From: DATCSE01 sp036568605
Lineage (GTDB): Bacteria > Pseudomonadota > Gammaproteobacteria > Burkholderiales > Burkholderiaceae_C
NCBI GenBank assembly: GCA_036568605.1
Contig: DATCSE010000520.1
Location: 1 to 11,375 of the forward strand
Direction: 5' to 3'
Length of the DNA stretch: 11,375 nt
The notes beneath the pieces are model-generated. The model did no database searches and was not told the origin of the DNA. It worked only from the letters and a program-made list of their open reading frames with translations. The position numbers and the translations under genes are program-made. This document shows positions 1 to 7,238 of the stretch, piece after piece. How positions within the stretch are numbered: position 1 is the first letter of the stretch; every line of letters begins with the position of its first letter.

Positions 1-1840
1 CGCCACGGCGACCAGCAGCCTGTCCTTGACGATCGCGGGCATTCATTCGGACATCATCCGCCGTCTGGATGTTGCAGGCACCCGGCAAAACGCCGGGTCG
101 ATGCAGGATCTGCGCGAGACGCTGGCTCAGCGCCTCGATCAGGCCGACTCGCTGATGCGCGGCATCGCCGCGAACGCCCAGACGATAGACCGAGAGACGA
201 CGCAAGACCTGACCGATGCGCTCGCGGTTTATCGCATTTTGTCCACCCGCGTGGTGACGCACGTCGACGAGCTCAAGCCGGCGCAAATCAGCAGCCTGAT
301 GGCCCAGTACGCGCAGCTCGAAACCCTCCTCAGGCGCGCCGCCGATGTCACGACGGCCACCGCCAAGGAGCTTCAGCGGGACACCGAAACCTTCGTCGCT
401 CGCAGCGTGGCCCTTCTGGCGGTTGCGGCGGCAGCGACCGTCTGCCTGGGCCTCGTCGCGACATGGCTGGTCGGCCGCGCGATTTCGCGGCCGCTGACCG
501 AGATGACCGGGATGATGTCCCGCCTCGCACGGGGCGAATACGACCTGCCGGTGCCCGCGGCCGGCCGACGCGACGAACTGGGCGAGATGGCGGACGCCGT
601 CGAGGTGTTCCGCCAGGCGAGCCTGCAGCTGCGGCAGCGCGATGCCGAGCTGGCGCGCACGGTCGAAAACCTTGCCGAGGCGCGCGACCAGGCGGCCGAT
701 GCGAGCCGTGCCAAAAGCGAGTTCCTTGCGAGCATGAGCCACGAGCTGCGCACGCCGTTGAACGCCATCCTCGGGTACGCGCAGCTGCTGCAATGGGAGC
801 CCGAACTGGCGCCGCCCGTGCGCGAGGGACTGACGACGATCGAGAGAAGCGGTCGACATCTGCTGGCCCTCATCGACGACATCCTGGATCTCGCGAAGAT
901 CGAGGCCGGGAAGCGGGAGCTGAACCCCGCGGCGCTCGATCTGAAGGAGTTCCTGGAGGGGATCATCGACATCATCGATGTGCGCGCACGCGAGAAGTCG
1001 CTGCAGTTCGCGCTCGAAACACGCGATTTGCCTGCGGCCGTCGAGGCCGACGAGAGGCTGCTGCGCCAGATCCTCCTGAATCTGCTCGGCAACGCGATGA
1101 AGTTCACCGACCGCGGAACGGTCACGCTGCGCGTTCATTTGCTGGAAGACGCCGGCACGGAGTGCCTGCTGCACTTCGAGGTCGAGGACAGCGGCGTGGG
1201 CATGTCCGACGAGGACCTCGCGCTGCTGTTTCGGCCGTTCCAGCAGGTCGGCGACCTCGGCCGCCGGCGCGGCGGCACAGGGCTCGGCCTGGCGATCAGC
1301 AGAGAGCTCGTGCAATTGATGGGCGGCGACATCCATGTCGAAAGCGCGGTCGGGGTCGGCAGCCGCTTCTGGTTCGACCTGCGGCTCGCGCGGGCACAGG
1401 CGCTGCACGCCGGCACGAGCGAGCCCATACCGATAGGCTACGCGGGAGCGCGCCGCAAGGTGCTGATCGTCGACGACGTGGCCGAAAACCGCCTGGTGCT
1501 GAAAGACATGCTGGGCCCGCTGGGATTCCTGACCTTCGAGGCCTGCGACGGGCGCGGGGCGGTGGAGCGCGCGGTCGAGCTTCACCCGGATGTGATCCTG
1601 ATGGACAACGTGATGCCGGTGATGGGCGGCTTCGAGTCGACTCGCATCCTGCGCGGCCTGCCCGAACTGCGCGACGTGCCGGTGATCGCCATCTCGGCCA
1701 GCCCGACACAGGCGGATCGGGACCGTGCATCCGAGGCCGGCGTCACCGACTTTCTGCCGAAGCCGTTTCGCGCTGCGCAGCTGCTCGACCTGCTGGAGCG
1801 CCACCTCGGTTTGCGTTTCGAGGTGCGTCATCCGACGTGA
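1..1840 (+). CDS. Hybrid sensor histidine kinase with C-terminal receiver (5' end missing)
   Basis: This is a membrane sensor kinase that would autophosphorylate on His and pass the phosphate to its own receiver. The frame is open to the left edge (codons begin at base 2), so the TTG at 26 is probably internal and the N-terminus, with the first membrane helix, lies outside. Numbering from that TTG: a helical sensor segment runs to about 125, a transmembrane helix spans about 127-151, and HAMP covers about 152-205. A short coiled coil follows. HisKA carries 'SMSHELRTPLN' with H239 (codon 740-742). The HATPase has its N box around N356, G1 'DSGVGM' (388-393), F box 'LFRPFQQ', and G2 'GGTGLGL' (416-422). 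The receiver (about 478-594) has D483/D484, phospho-acceptor D527 (codon 1604-1606), S557 and K579. All catalytic residues are present. There is no HPt domain. The signal sensed cannot be read from the sequence. The gene converges on the response regulator at 1866-2297. Confidence 0.93.
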   Translation, partial: ATATSSLSLTIAGIHSDIIRRLDVAGTRQNAGSMQDLRETLAQRLDQADSLMRGIAANAQTIDRETTQDLTDALAVYRILSTRVVTHVDELKPAQISSLMAQYAQLETLLRRAADVTTATAKELQRDTETFVARSVALLAVAAAATVCLGLVATWLVGRAISRPLTEMTGMMSRLARGEYDLPVPAAGRRDELGEMADAVEVFRQASLQLRQRDAELARTVENLAEARDQAADASRAKSEFLASMSHELRTPLNAILGYAQLLQWEPELAPPVREGLTTIERSGRHLLALIDDILDLAKIEAGKRELNPAALDLKEFLEGIIDIIDVRAREKSLQFALETRDLPAAVEADERLLRQILLNLLGNAMKFTDRGTVTLRVHLLEDAGTECLLHFEVEDSGVGMSDEDLALLFRPFQQVGDLGRRRGGTGLGLAISRELVQLMGGDIHVESAVGVGSRFWFDLRLARAQALHAGTSEPIPIGYAGARRKVLIVDDVAENRLVLKDMLGPLGFLTFEACDGRGAVERAVELHPDVILMDNVMPVMGGFESTRILRGLPELRDVPVIAISASPTQADRDRASEAGVTDFLPKPFRAAQLLDLLERHLGLRFEVRHPT

Positions 1841-1865
1841 AGCACATGCGGCGATCGGCTGGGCC

Positions 1866-2297
1866 TCACGCGCGCGGGGCGCCAAGCTTGCGGGAGAGCG
1901 CCGACAGCAGCTGCGCCAGGTCGAACGGCTTCATCCAGTAGTCGTCGAAGCCGGCCCGCAGAGCGGCGCCGACCTTGTCGGATCCTGCATCGGCGGACAG
2001 TGCGACGCAGGGCAGGTCGCGCGTGTCCTGCTCGTCGCGCAGGCGTTCCAGCAGTTGCAAGCCGTTCATGTCGGGCAGGTGCATGTCGACGAGCACAAGA
2101 TCCGGCTGGTCTTGCGCGGCGCGCCGCAAGCCTTCGGCGCCATCGCGCGCGGTGCTCAGCGTCCAGTTCGGGCACAAGCGAAAGATCCCTCGCATGAGCA
2201 TCACATTCACGGGTTCGTCTTCGATGTAGAGCACATGGCGGCTTGCCGTCGGCGGCAGTCCGGGGGCGCGAGCAGTCTCAGCCACTGCAGGGAACAT
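1866..2297 (-). CDS. Single-domain response regulator (stand-alone receiver)
   Basis: A 143-residue CheY-like receiver with no output domain. It has the acidic pair E26/D27 in 'LYIEDEP', phospho-acceptor D71 in 'LVLVDMHLPDMNG', S101 in 'VALSADA' and K123 in 'WMKPF', so all the phosphotransfer residues are intact. The sequence style (VLYIEDEPVN) is that of receivers found at the C-terminus of hybrid kinases rather than of CheY itself. I chose the ATG at 2295-2297 because a purine-rich AGAAGAGG lies just upstream on this strand. The longer in-frame start at 2390 would add a 31-residue basic tail that includes this ribosome site and fits no domain. The gene ends 25 bases from the convergent hybrid kinase, which is its most likely phosphodonor (inference). 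With no DNA-binding domain it must act by protein contact or as a phosphate shuttle or sink. Confidence 0.9.
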   Translation of the reverse strand: MFPAVAETARAPGLPPTASRHVLYIEDEPVNVMLMRGIFRLCPNWTLSTARDGAEGLRRAAQDQPDLVLVDMHLPDMNGLQLLERLRDEQDTRDLPCVALSADAGSDKVGAALRAGFDDYWMKPFDLAQLLSALSRKLGAPRA

Positions 2298-2453
2298 GAC
2301 CTCTTCTCCCGATCGTTGGCGCCCTGGCAGATTAGTCGGCAGCCTCCTGCGCGCCGCAACCTTGGCATGACGTTTGGGTGACTGGATCATTCCGGCCGGT
2401 CAGCCGACGCCCGTTCGGCCATCGATACCAGCGAGGCAGGACACTAACGCACC
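2298..2453. promoter_or_regulatory. Divergent intergenic region between response regulator and antiporter
   Basis: These 156 bases separate two genes transcribed away from each other, so both promoters should lie here. I see no good -35/-10 pair in either direction. An element resembling a sigma-54 site (TGGCATG, four bases, TTGGG at 2363-2378) lacks the GC of the -12 box and is not claimed as one. The antiporter has only a weak ribosome site (GAGG/AGG at 2433-2440, 13 or more bases from the ATG). The regulator's is good. Confidence 0.5.
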
Positions 2454-4040
2454 ATGCAAACCTTCGAATGGATCATCGGCCTGCTGCTCGGCGCGGCCAT
2501 GCTCGCCGGCTTGGCACGGCGCCTCGGTGCGCCGTACCCGACCTTCCTCGCGATCGGCGGCGCGCTGCTCGCGTTCGTGCCGCACAGCCCGCGCTGGACG
2601 CTCGATCCGCATTTGGCGCTGACGCTGTTCGTCGCGCCCATCCTGGTCGACGCGGCCTACGACACCTCGCTGCGTGACTTGCGCGACAACTGGCGGCCGG
2701 TCGCCGGGCTGGTGCTCGCCGCGGTGGGCACGACGACGCTGGCCGTCGCGCTGGTCGCGCGCTGGCGCGTGCCCGACATGCCGTGGGCCGTCGCGATCGC
2801 GCTCGGCGCGATCGTCGCGCCGCCGGATGCGGCGGCCGCCACCGCGGTGGTGCGGCAGGTGCGCTTGCCGCACCGGCTGCTGAAGATCCTCGAGGGCGAG
2901 AGCCTGCTCAACGACGCGAGCGCGTTGTTGATCTACCGGCTCGCGATCATGGCGGCCGTCGCCGGCAGCCTCTCGTGGTCCAGCTTCGCACCGGTGCTCG
3001 TGCTGACGCTGTTCGGCAGCATCGCGGCCGGCATCGCCTGCGCCTTCGCGTTCCAGCGGCTGACCCGCGGCGTCGAGGAGGTGCCGATCGCGCTGATCGT
3101 GCAGTTCGCGACGACTTTCGGCGTCTGGATCGCGGCCGAGAAGATCGGCCTGTCCGGCATCCTGACGCTGGTCGCGTATGCGATGACCGTCGCCCGCAGC
3201 GGCGGCGCGCAGATGCCGGCGCGCATGCGCGTGCCGGTCTTCGCGGTGTGGGAGGCGGTCGTCTTCGTGCTGAACGCGTTCGCGTTCGTGCTGATCGGGT
3301 TGCAGCTGGGTCCGATCTGGGAGCGCCTGACGGCGGCCGGTCTGCAATGGCAGTACAGCGTGGTCGCGCTCGCGGTGCTGACGGCCACGATCGCGGCGCG
3401 CTTCGCCTGGGTGATGAGCTACAACAAGGTCGTCCGGATGCGGATCGAGCGCTACGGCTTCCATCCGCCGCGGCCGATGTCCAGGCCGACGCTGGGCAGC
3501 GGCATCCTGATCTCGTGGGCCGGCATGCGCGGCATCGTGACGCTGGCCGCTGCATTCGCGATTCCCGAGACGCTGCCGAGCGGCGCGCCGTTCCCGTATC
3601 GCGACCTGATCGTGTTCTGCGCGTTCGCGGTCGTGTTCGGCACGCTGCTGATCCAGGGCCTGACGCTGAAGCCGCTGATCCGATGGCTGGGCCTGCGCGA
3701 CGACGATCCAGTCGGCCGCGAGGTCAGGCTCGCACGCCACCGCGTCTACCGTGCTGCACTGGATGCGATCGCCGACGACGACTCGATGCACGCGAAGCTG
3801 CTGCGCAAGGAATACGGCGCAGTCGTCGAGTCGAACGCGGACGGCAATACGCAAGCGGCTGATATCGACGAGCTGTCTGGCGGCCCGGTGCGCCGCCGGG
3901 CGATCGCCGCGGCCCGCGAGCGCACGCTCGCGCTGCGGCGCGACGAAGTGATAGGCGACGATGCGTTCCGCGTGCTGATCGCCGAGCTCGACTGGGCCGA
4001 GCTGAATGCCGGTGCCGGCCGCGCTGCGAACCAGGCGTGA
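2454..4040 (+). CDS. Na+/H+ antiporter, CPA1 (NhaP/YjcE-like) family
   Basis: An inner-membrane cation/proton exchanger of 528 residues, close to the usual length of bacterial CPA1 proteins such as YjcE. About a dozen hydrophobic segments fill residues 1-410, followed by a soluble, charged C-terminal tail (about 413-528). The ion-binding region is recognisable. 'APPDAAA' (122-128, D125) sits at the unwound helix where many CPA1 members have PTDP, and 'EGESLLNDASALLIY' (147-161) carries the N153-D154 pair typical of electroneutral CPA1 exchangers. 'WAGMRGIVTLA' (355-365, R359) is the conserved arginine helix. Whether it moves Na+, K+ or both cannot be told from this. It stands alone, with 156 bases to the divergent regulator and 264 bases to the next gene. 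The PPDA variant of the motif is common in one bacterial subgroup and is not a defect. Confidence 0.93.
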   Translation: MQTFEWIIGLLLGAAMLAGLARRLGAPYPTFLAIGGALLAFVPHSPRWTLDPHLALTLFVAPILVDAAYDTSLRDLRDNWRPVAGLVLAAVGTTTLAVALVARWRVPDMPWAVAIALGAIVAPPDAAAATAVVRQVRLPHRLLKILEGESLLNDASALLIYRLAIMAAVAGSLSWSSFAPVLVLTLFGSIAAGIACAFAFQRLTRGVEEVPIALIVQFATTFGVWIAAEKIGLSGILTLVAYAMTVARSGGAQMPARMRVPVFAVWEAVVFVLNAFAFVLIGLQLGPIWERLTAAGLQWQYSVVALAVLTATIAARFAWVMSYNKVVRMRIERYGFHPPRPMSRPTLGSGILISWAGMRGIVTLAAAFAIPETLPSGAPFPYRDLIVFCAFAVVFGTLLIQGLTLKPLIRWLGLRDDDPVGREVRLARHRVYRAALDAIADDDSMHAKLLRKEYGAVVESNADGNTQAADIDELSGGPVRRRAIAAARERTLALRRDEVIGDDAFRVLIAELDWAELNAGAGRAANQA

Positions 4041-4304
4041 AATCGGCAACGGTCGCCCCGGCGGCTACGAATCGTTACGCCGCGGGTTGCTAATCAAGAT
4101 CGCCGTCCTGCCGAAGTCACCGGCAGGTTCCCGGCGTCTTCCTCAAGAAGCGAATTGGCCCCGATTCAGCCCGCTCGCGTGCGTCGCATGACGCCACGCG
4201 TGCCCTGAGGCTGCTCGGCAGCGCCGACACGGCGTCGCACCCCTGTCATCCGATGCGCGAGTGCGCGTGCATCGGCCCATCTTGTCGTTTCCAGGGAGCG
4301 TCCC
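4041..4304 (+). promoter_or_regulatory. Intergenic region upstream of the GH16 gene
   Basis: A 264-base non-coding gap between two genes on the same strand. It holds a perfect 7-bp inverted repeat (see 4107-4127) and presumably the GH16 promoter, but I cannot point to a convincing -35/-10 pair. AGGGAG at 4293-4298, six bases before the ATG at 4305, is a strong ribosome site. Confidence 0.4.
4107..4127. repeat. Inverted repeat / hairpin downstream of antiporter
   Basis: CCTGCCG and CGGCAGG form a perfect 7-bp stem around the 7-base loop AAGTCAC, 66 bases after the antiporter stop. No run of T follows on the + strand, so it is not a classical intrinsic terminator. It could be an operator, a Rho-assisted 3' end structure, or chance in GC-rich DNA. 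Confidence 0.35.
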
Positions 4305-5738
4305 ATGTACACGCCACTGCGGACCCGCGTGGTCTATTCGCTTGTTCTGGCCGTTGCGGCCGCCTGCTCGCTCAGCGGGTGCGGCGGCGGTGGCAGTGTC
4401 GATGGCACTGCGTCGGCCGCCGACGTCGCCGCCACGGATGCGGCATCGAACGCATCGATCACGACCGTCGAATCGATGCCGGCCCAGCAGGCCCAGGCCT
4501 ACACGGTGCTGCCCGACGAACTGGTCACGAACGGGCAGTTCGGCAACGGGCTGACCGCGTGGACCGTCGGTGACGCGGTGGTCGTCAACAGCACGCTGCG
4601 CAGCGGCGGCAAGGCGCTGGACGTCGGCTGGCGCGCGATCCAGACCTTGGGCGCGACGGCGCTGTCGCCGCGCAAGTCGTACACGCTGACCGTGACGGCG
4701 CGCAACGTGAAGACGACCGGCAACACCACGATCGAATTCCACTTCCGCCGGCCGGGCAACTCCGAGGCGTTTCGCACCTACAAGACGACGGTGACCTCGA
4801 CGAGCTATCAGGACTACACGATCACCTTCACCGCGCCCGAATACGTGGGCATGCCCGACATCACGATCACCGCGAGCGGCTCGCGTGCCATCGTCGACAG
4901 CGTCTCGCTGAAGATGCGCTCGGCGATCGACCAGACCGAAGCCATCGCATCGACGGAGGGTTCGTACGTGCCGGCCGGCTACGTGCTCGCGTTCAACGAC
5001 GAGTTCAACGGCACCGCGCTGAACCGCGACAAGTGGTTCACCCGTTTCGTCTACGGCGGCGGCACGCAGGACTACCTGAACGACGAGCAGCAGCGCTACC
5101 GCGACAACGACAACCACCGTGTCGCCAACGGCGTGCTCAGCCTGGTCGCGCGCAAGGTCGCGAGCAACGCGAACGGCATCAACTACGAGTCCGGCATGAT
5201 CCGCTCAGACTGGACCGCGCGCTACGGCTACTACGAAGCGCGCGTCAAGATGCCGGGCGGCCTCGGCGTCTGGCCGGCGTTCTGGCTGAACTCCGACGTA
5301 TCGTCTACCGGCCGGCTCGCATGGCCTCCCGAGATCGACATCTTCGAGTTCGTCAACAACGGCGTCGAGGACACGCTCAACATGCTGCACTCGAACGTCA
5401 AGCTCAGTGCCGGCCAGACCGCGCCGCTGACCTATGCCGACCCGGCCTTCAACACGACGTGGTCGGACTACATCGCGCCGTTCAACTTCAACGAGGGCTG
5501 GCACACGGTCGGCCTCGAGTGGACCGCCACCAGCATCACGATGTTCGTCGACGGCAAGAAGATGTACACGCGCAGCTACGCGTGGAACTATGCCGACGGC
5601 ACGCTGGGTGGCCCGGCGCACATCCTGCTGAACTTCGCGGTCGGCGGAGCCTGGGCCGGGCGCCACGGCATCGACGACAGCGCGTTCCCGCAGGCCTTCC
5701 AGATCGACTGGGTGCGCGCGTACCAGAAGGCGAACTGA
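4305..5738 (+). CDS. Glycoside hydrolase family 16 lipoprotein with N-terminal carbohydrate-binding-like module
   Basis: A secreted beta-glycanase of 477 residues. Its signal peptide ends in the lipobox LSGC (C26), followed by a Gly-rich stretch, so it should be a lipid-anchored envelope protein. With no Asp after the Cys, outer-membrane sorting is expected. A low-complexity Ala/Ser/Thr linker leads to a beta-rich module at about 71-203 ('ELVTNGQFGNGLTAWTVGD' start, 'VDSVSLK' end), typical of CBM4/9-like jelly rolls. The GH16 domain covers about 230-477. It has 'FNDEFNG' at its start, 'YEARVKMPGGLGVWPAFWL', and the active-site motif EIDIFE (ExDxxE form), giving nucleophile E343, D345 and acid/base E348. 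Known GH16 substrates include beta-1,3-glucan (laminarin), mixed-linkage glucan, agar and carrageenan. The motifs lean towards the laminarinase/lichenase group, but the substrate is unresolved. No SusCD-like or other sugar genes are adjacent, so it may trim self-made exopolysaccharide or scavenge glucans (inference). Confidence 0.92.
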   Translation: MYTPLRTRVVYSLVLAVAAACSLSGCGGGGSVDGTASAADVAATDAASNASITTVESMPAQQAQAYTVLPDELVTNGQFGNGLTAWTVGDAVVVNSTLRSGGKALDVGWRAIQTLGATALSPRKSYTLTVTARNVKTTGNTTIEFHFRRPGNSEAFRTYKTTVTSTSYQDYTITFTAPEYVGMPDITITASGSRAIVDSVSLKMRSAIDQTEAIASTEGSYVPAGYVLAFNDEFNGTALNRDKWFTRFVYGGGTQDYLNDEQQRYRDNDNHRVANGVLSLVARKVASNANGINYESGMIRSDWTARYGYYEARVKMPGGLGVWPAFWLNSDVSSTGRLAWPPEIDIFEFVNNGVEDTLNMLHSNVKLSAGQTAPLTYADPAFNTTWSDYIAPFNFNEGWHTVGLEWTATSITMFVDGKKMYTRSYAWNYADGTLGGPAHILLNFAVGGAWAGRHGIDDSAFPQAFQIDWVRAYQKAN

Positions 5739-6038
5739 TTCGCGGGCGCCGCCGCGGCCAGCCGAGGCGGCCTTTCAGAGCGAATCGCGAATCGTCCGTC
5801 GCGTCGATCAGCGCGACGATCTGGGACCTGCAACTCGAAGCGCTCGACGCGCACGCGGGTCGTATCCGTCAGCATGGGCCAAACACTCCCGAACCGGAGG
5901 CTGGATCATGTGCAAGCGGCGTCGTCGCGATTCGACCGGGGCGGAGGATGATATGCAAATGGCGCGCGCGGGGCGCTCGCATGCGGCTACGCGCTGCCCG
6001 GAGCGGCCCGTGGCGATTCATGAAGGAGAAACACGACG
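5739..6038. other. 300-base spacer between GH16 and DUF2277
   Basis: No domain-bearing reading frame is visible here. The start of the spacer holds a weak terminator-like hairpin (5748-5771). A second stretch has an ATG at 5908 with a good GGAGG seven bases upstream, but its frame encodes an Arg-rich product that runs into DUF2277 out of frame. The DUF2277 ribosome site AAGGAG (6023-6028) closes the region. The length would allow an unrecognised small RNA or leader, but I see nothing that proves one. Confidence 0.4.
5748..5771 (+). terminator. Possible weak terminator after GH16
   Basis: GCCGCC pairs with GGCGGC (6 bp). An inner CGG/CCG can stack across a G-A mismatch, leaving a tetraloop. 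Only CTTTC follows, so the U-tract is short. It starts nine bases past the GH16 stop, the expected place for a terminator. Confidence 0.35.
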
Positions 6039-6305
6039 ATGTGTCGCAGCATCAAGACGCTCTACAACTTCAAGCCGCCGGCGACCGAAGAGGAGATCCG
6101 CGCGGCGGCGCTGCAGTTCGTGCGCAAGCTCAGCGGTTTTCACCACCCGTCGAAGGCGAACGAGCCGGCGTTCGACGCCGCGGTGGAGGCCGTGGCCGCA
6201 ACCGCACGCACGCTGATCGACTCGCTGGTCACGACCGCCGAGCCACGCGATCGCGAGGTCGAGGCCGCGCGGGCCAAGGAAAGGGCGGCGATTCGCTTCG
6301 GCTGA
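6039..6305 (+). CDS. DUF2277 family small conserved protein
   Basis: An 88-residue protein of unknown function, full length for its family. I recognise it by its opening 'MCRSIKTLYNFKPPAT', then 'EEIRAAALQFVRKLSGF', 'SKANEPAFDAAVEAV', and the end 'PRDREVEAARAKERAAIRFG'. All of these are hallmark stretches of DUF2277 proteins from Proteobacteria and Actinobacteria. The N-terminal Met-Cys-Arg and the helix-rich body are the conserved core. There is no signal peptide or membrane segment, so it is probably cytosolic. The start is firm because AAGGAG lies ten bases before the ATG. It sits 300 bases downstream of GH16, most likely with its own promoter, and ends 15 bases before the convergent psd gene. 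I cannot assign a biochemical role. Confidence 0.9.
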   Translation: MCRSIKTLYNFKPPATEEEIRAAALQFVRKLSGFHHPSKANEPAFDAAVEAVAATARTLIDSLVTTAEPRDREVEAARAKERAAIRFG

Positions 6306-6320
6306 GGGCCCGCGAGAACC

Positions 6321-7169
6321 TCAACCGACCCAATTCGCCATCGCTTCGCCCATCCGGATCGTCCCGCCTGGCGCCCATGCCGGGTTGAAGCGCAGCGCAC
6401 CGCTGGGCATCAGCAGCACGACGGTCGAGCCGAGCAGGAAGCGGCCCATCTCGTCACCCTGCACGAGCTCGATCGCCTGGTCGTCGTAACGCCACTCGCG
6501 CAGCCGTCGCGTGCGCGGCGGGTTGACCACGCCGTGCCAGACGGTCGCCATGCTGCCGACGATGGTCGCGCCGACCAGCGCGAGCACCAGCGGGCCGTGC
6601 GCCGTGTCGAACACGCAGACGACCCGCTCGTTGCGTGCGAACAGTCCGGGCACGCCGCGCGCCGTCGTCGGGTTCACCGAGAACAGCGCGCCGGGCACGT
6701 GGATCATGCGGCGCAGCCGGCCGGCGCACGGCATGTGGATGCGGTGGTAGTCCTTGGGGCTCAGGTACAGCGTCGCGAAGTGGCCGTGCTCGAACTGCGC
6801 GGCGAGCGCCGTGTCGCCGCCCACCAGCGCCGCGGTCGTGTAGCGATGACCCTTGGCCTGCAGGATATGCGGCCCGTCGATCGCGCCGAACTGGCTGATC
6901 GCGCCGTCCACCGGGCTAACCAGGTCGGCCGCCGCGAGCGGGCGCAGCCCCGGTTTCAGCGCGCGGGTGAAGAAGTCGTTGAAGCTCGCGTAGGCGGCGA
7001 TGTCGGGCTCGGCGGCTTCGTCCATGGCGACGCCGTAGCGCGCGACGAAGCGGCGGATCAGGTTCGTGGTCGACACGCCGCCCTGGCGTTTGGCGACGCG
7101 GCCGGCAAGCGAGGTCAGCGCCTGTTTCGGCAGCAGGTATTGCGGCAGGACTTTGAGCCGATCCGACAC
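6321..7169 (-). CDS. psd: Phosphatidylserine decarboxylase proenzyme
   Basis: Converts phosphatidylserine to phosphatidylethanolamine at the inner membrane, the last step of PE synthesis. It is 282 residues, the length of the E. coli-type (type I) enzyme. The catalytic residues are all present: D88 in 'SPVDG', H145 in 'YHRIHMP', and S248 in the LGST self-cleavage site (246-249). Autocleavage between G247 and S248 would yield a 247-residue beta chain and a 35-residue alpha chain carrying the pyruvoyl group. 'FFTRALKPGLRPL' and 'ALFSVNPTTARGVPGLFARNER' (the latter at 161-182) are further family blocks. The start is GTG. An in-frame stop lies a short way upstream and no other start codon intervenes. 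No clear ribosome site is visible. The gene begins 69 bases after the amidase on the same strand, so the two may share a transcript, though a -10-like TAGAAT in the gap could drive psd alone. Confidence 0.96.
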   Translation of the reverse strand: MSDRLKVLPQYLLPKQALTSLAGRVAKRQGGVSTTNLIRRFVARYGVAMDEAAEPDIAAYASFNDFFTRALKPGLRPLAAADLVSPVDGAISQFGAIDGPHILQAKGHRYTTAALVGGDTALAAQFEHGHFATLYLSPKDYHRIHMPCAGRLRRMIHVPGALFSVNPTTARGVPGLFARNERVVCVFDTAHGPLVLALVGATIVGSMATVWHGVVNPPRTRRLREWRYDDQAIELVQGDEMGRFLLGSTVVLLMPSGALRFNPAWAPGGTIRMGEAMANWVG

Positions 7170-7202
7170 GGTGAACGGTGTGCGTAGCGCAGGGGGAGGG
7201 CG

Positions 7203-7208
7203 ATTCTA
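7203..7208 (-). promoter_or_regulatory. Possible -10 element for psd
   Basis: On the - strand this reads TAGAAT within CGATAGAATCG, one mismatch from the TATAAT consensus. It lies in the only gap between the amidase stop (7239) and the psd start (7169), giving a leader of roughly 27 bases. No matching -35 box is seen at 16-18 bases, so it may be weak, activator-dependent or fortuitous. Confidence 0.3.
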
Positions 7209-7238
7209 TCGAGCGTGAGGAACAGGCTGGTGCGGCTC

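Noticed and set aside
26..28. TTG as the true start of the hybrid kinase
   Set aside because: The frame stays open to the window edge, no ribosome site precedes it, and it would remove the first membrane helix expected of such a sensor.
2363..2378. Sigma-54-like promoter (TGGCATG, four bases, TTGGG)
   Set aside because: The GC of the -12 element is missing, and it lies 75 or more bases from the antiporter start. Chance is likelier.
2298..2390. Upstream extension of the response regulator to an ATG at 2390
   Set aside because: It would translate through the AGAAGAGG ribosome site and add a basic tail unlike any receiver domain.
2400..4049. A 549-residue open frame on the - strand opposite the antiporter
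   Set aside because: It is Arg/Gln/His/Asp-rich with no domain or hydrophobic pattern, and mirrors the codon structure of a well-recognised antiporter. It is a high-GC shadow.
5908..6216. A 102-residue + strand frame with a good ribosome site
   Set aside because: The product is almost all Arg, Ser and Ala after the first 20 residues and overlaps DUF2277 out of frame. Kept only as a low-interest finding about the leader.
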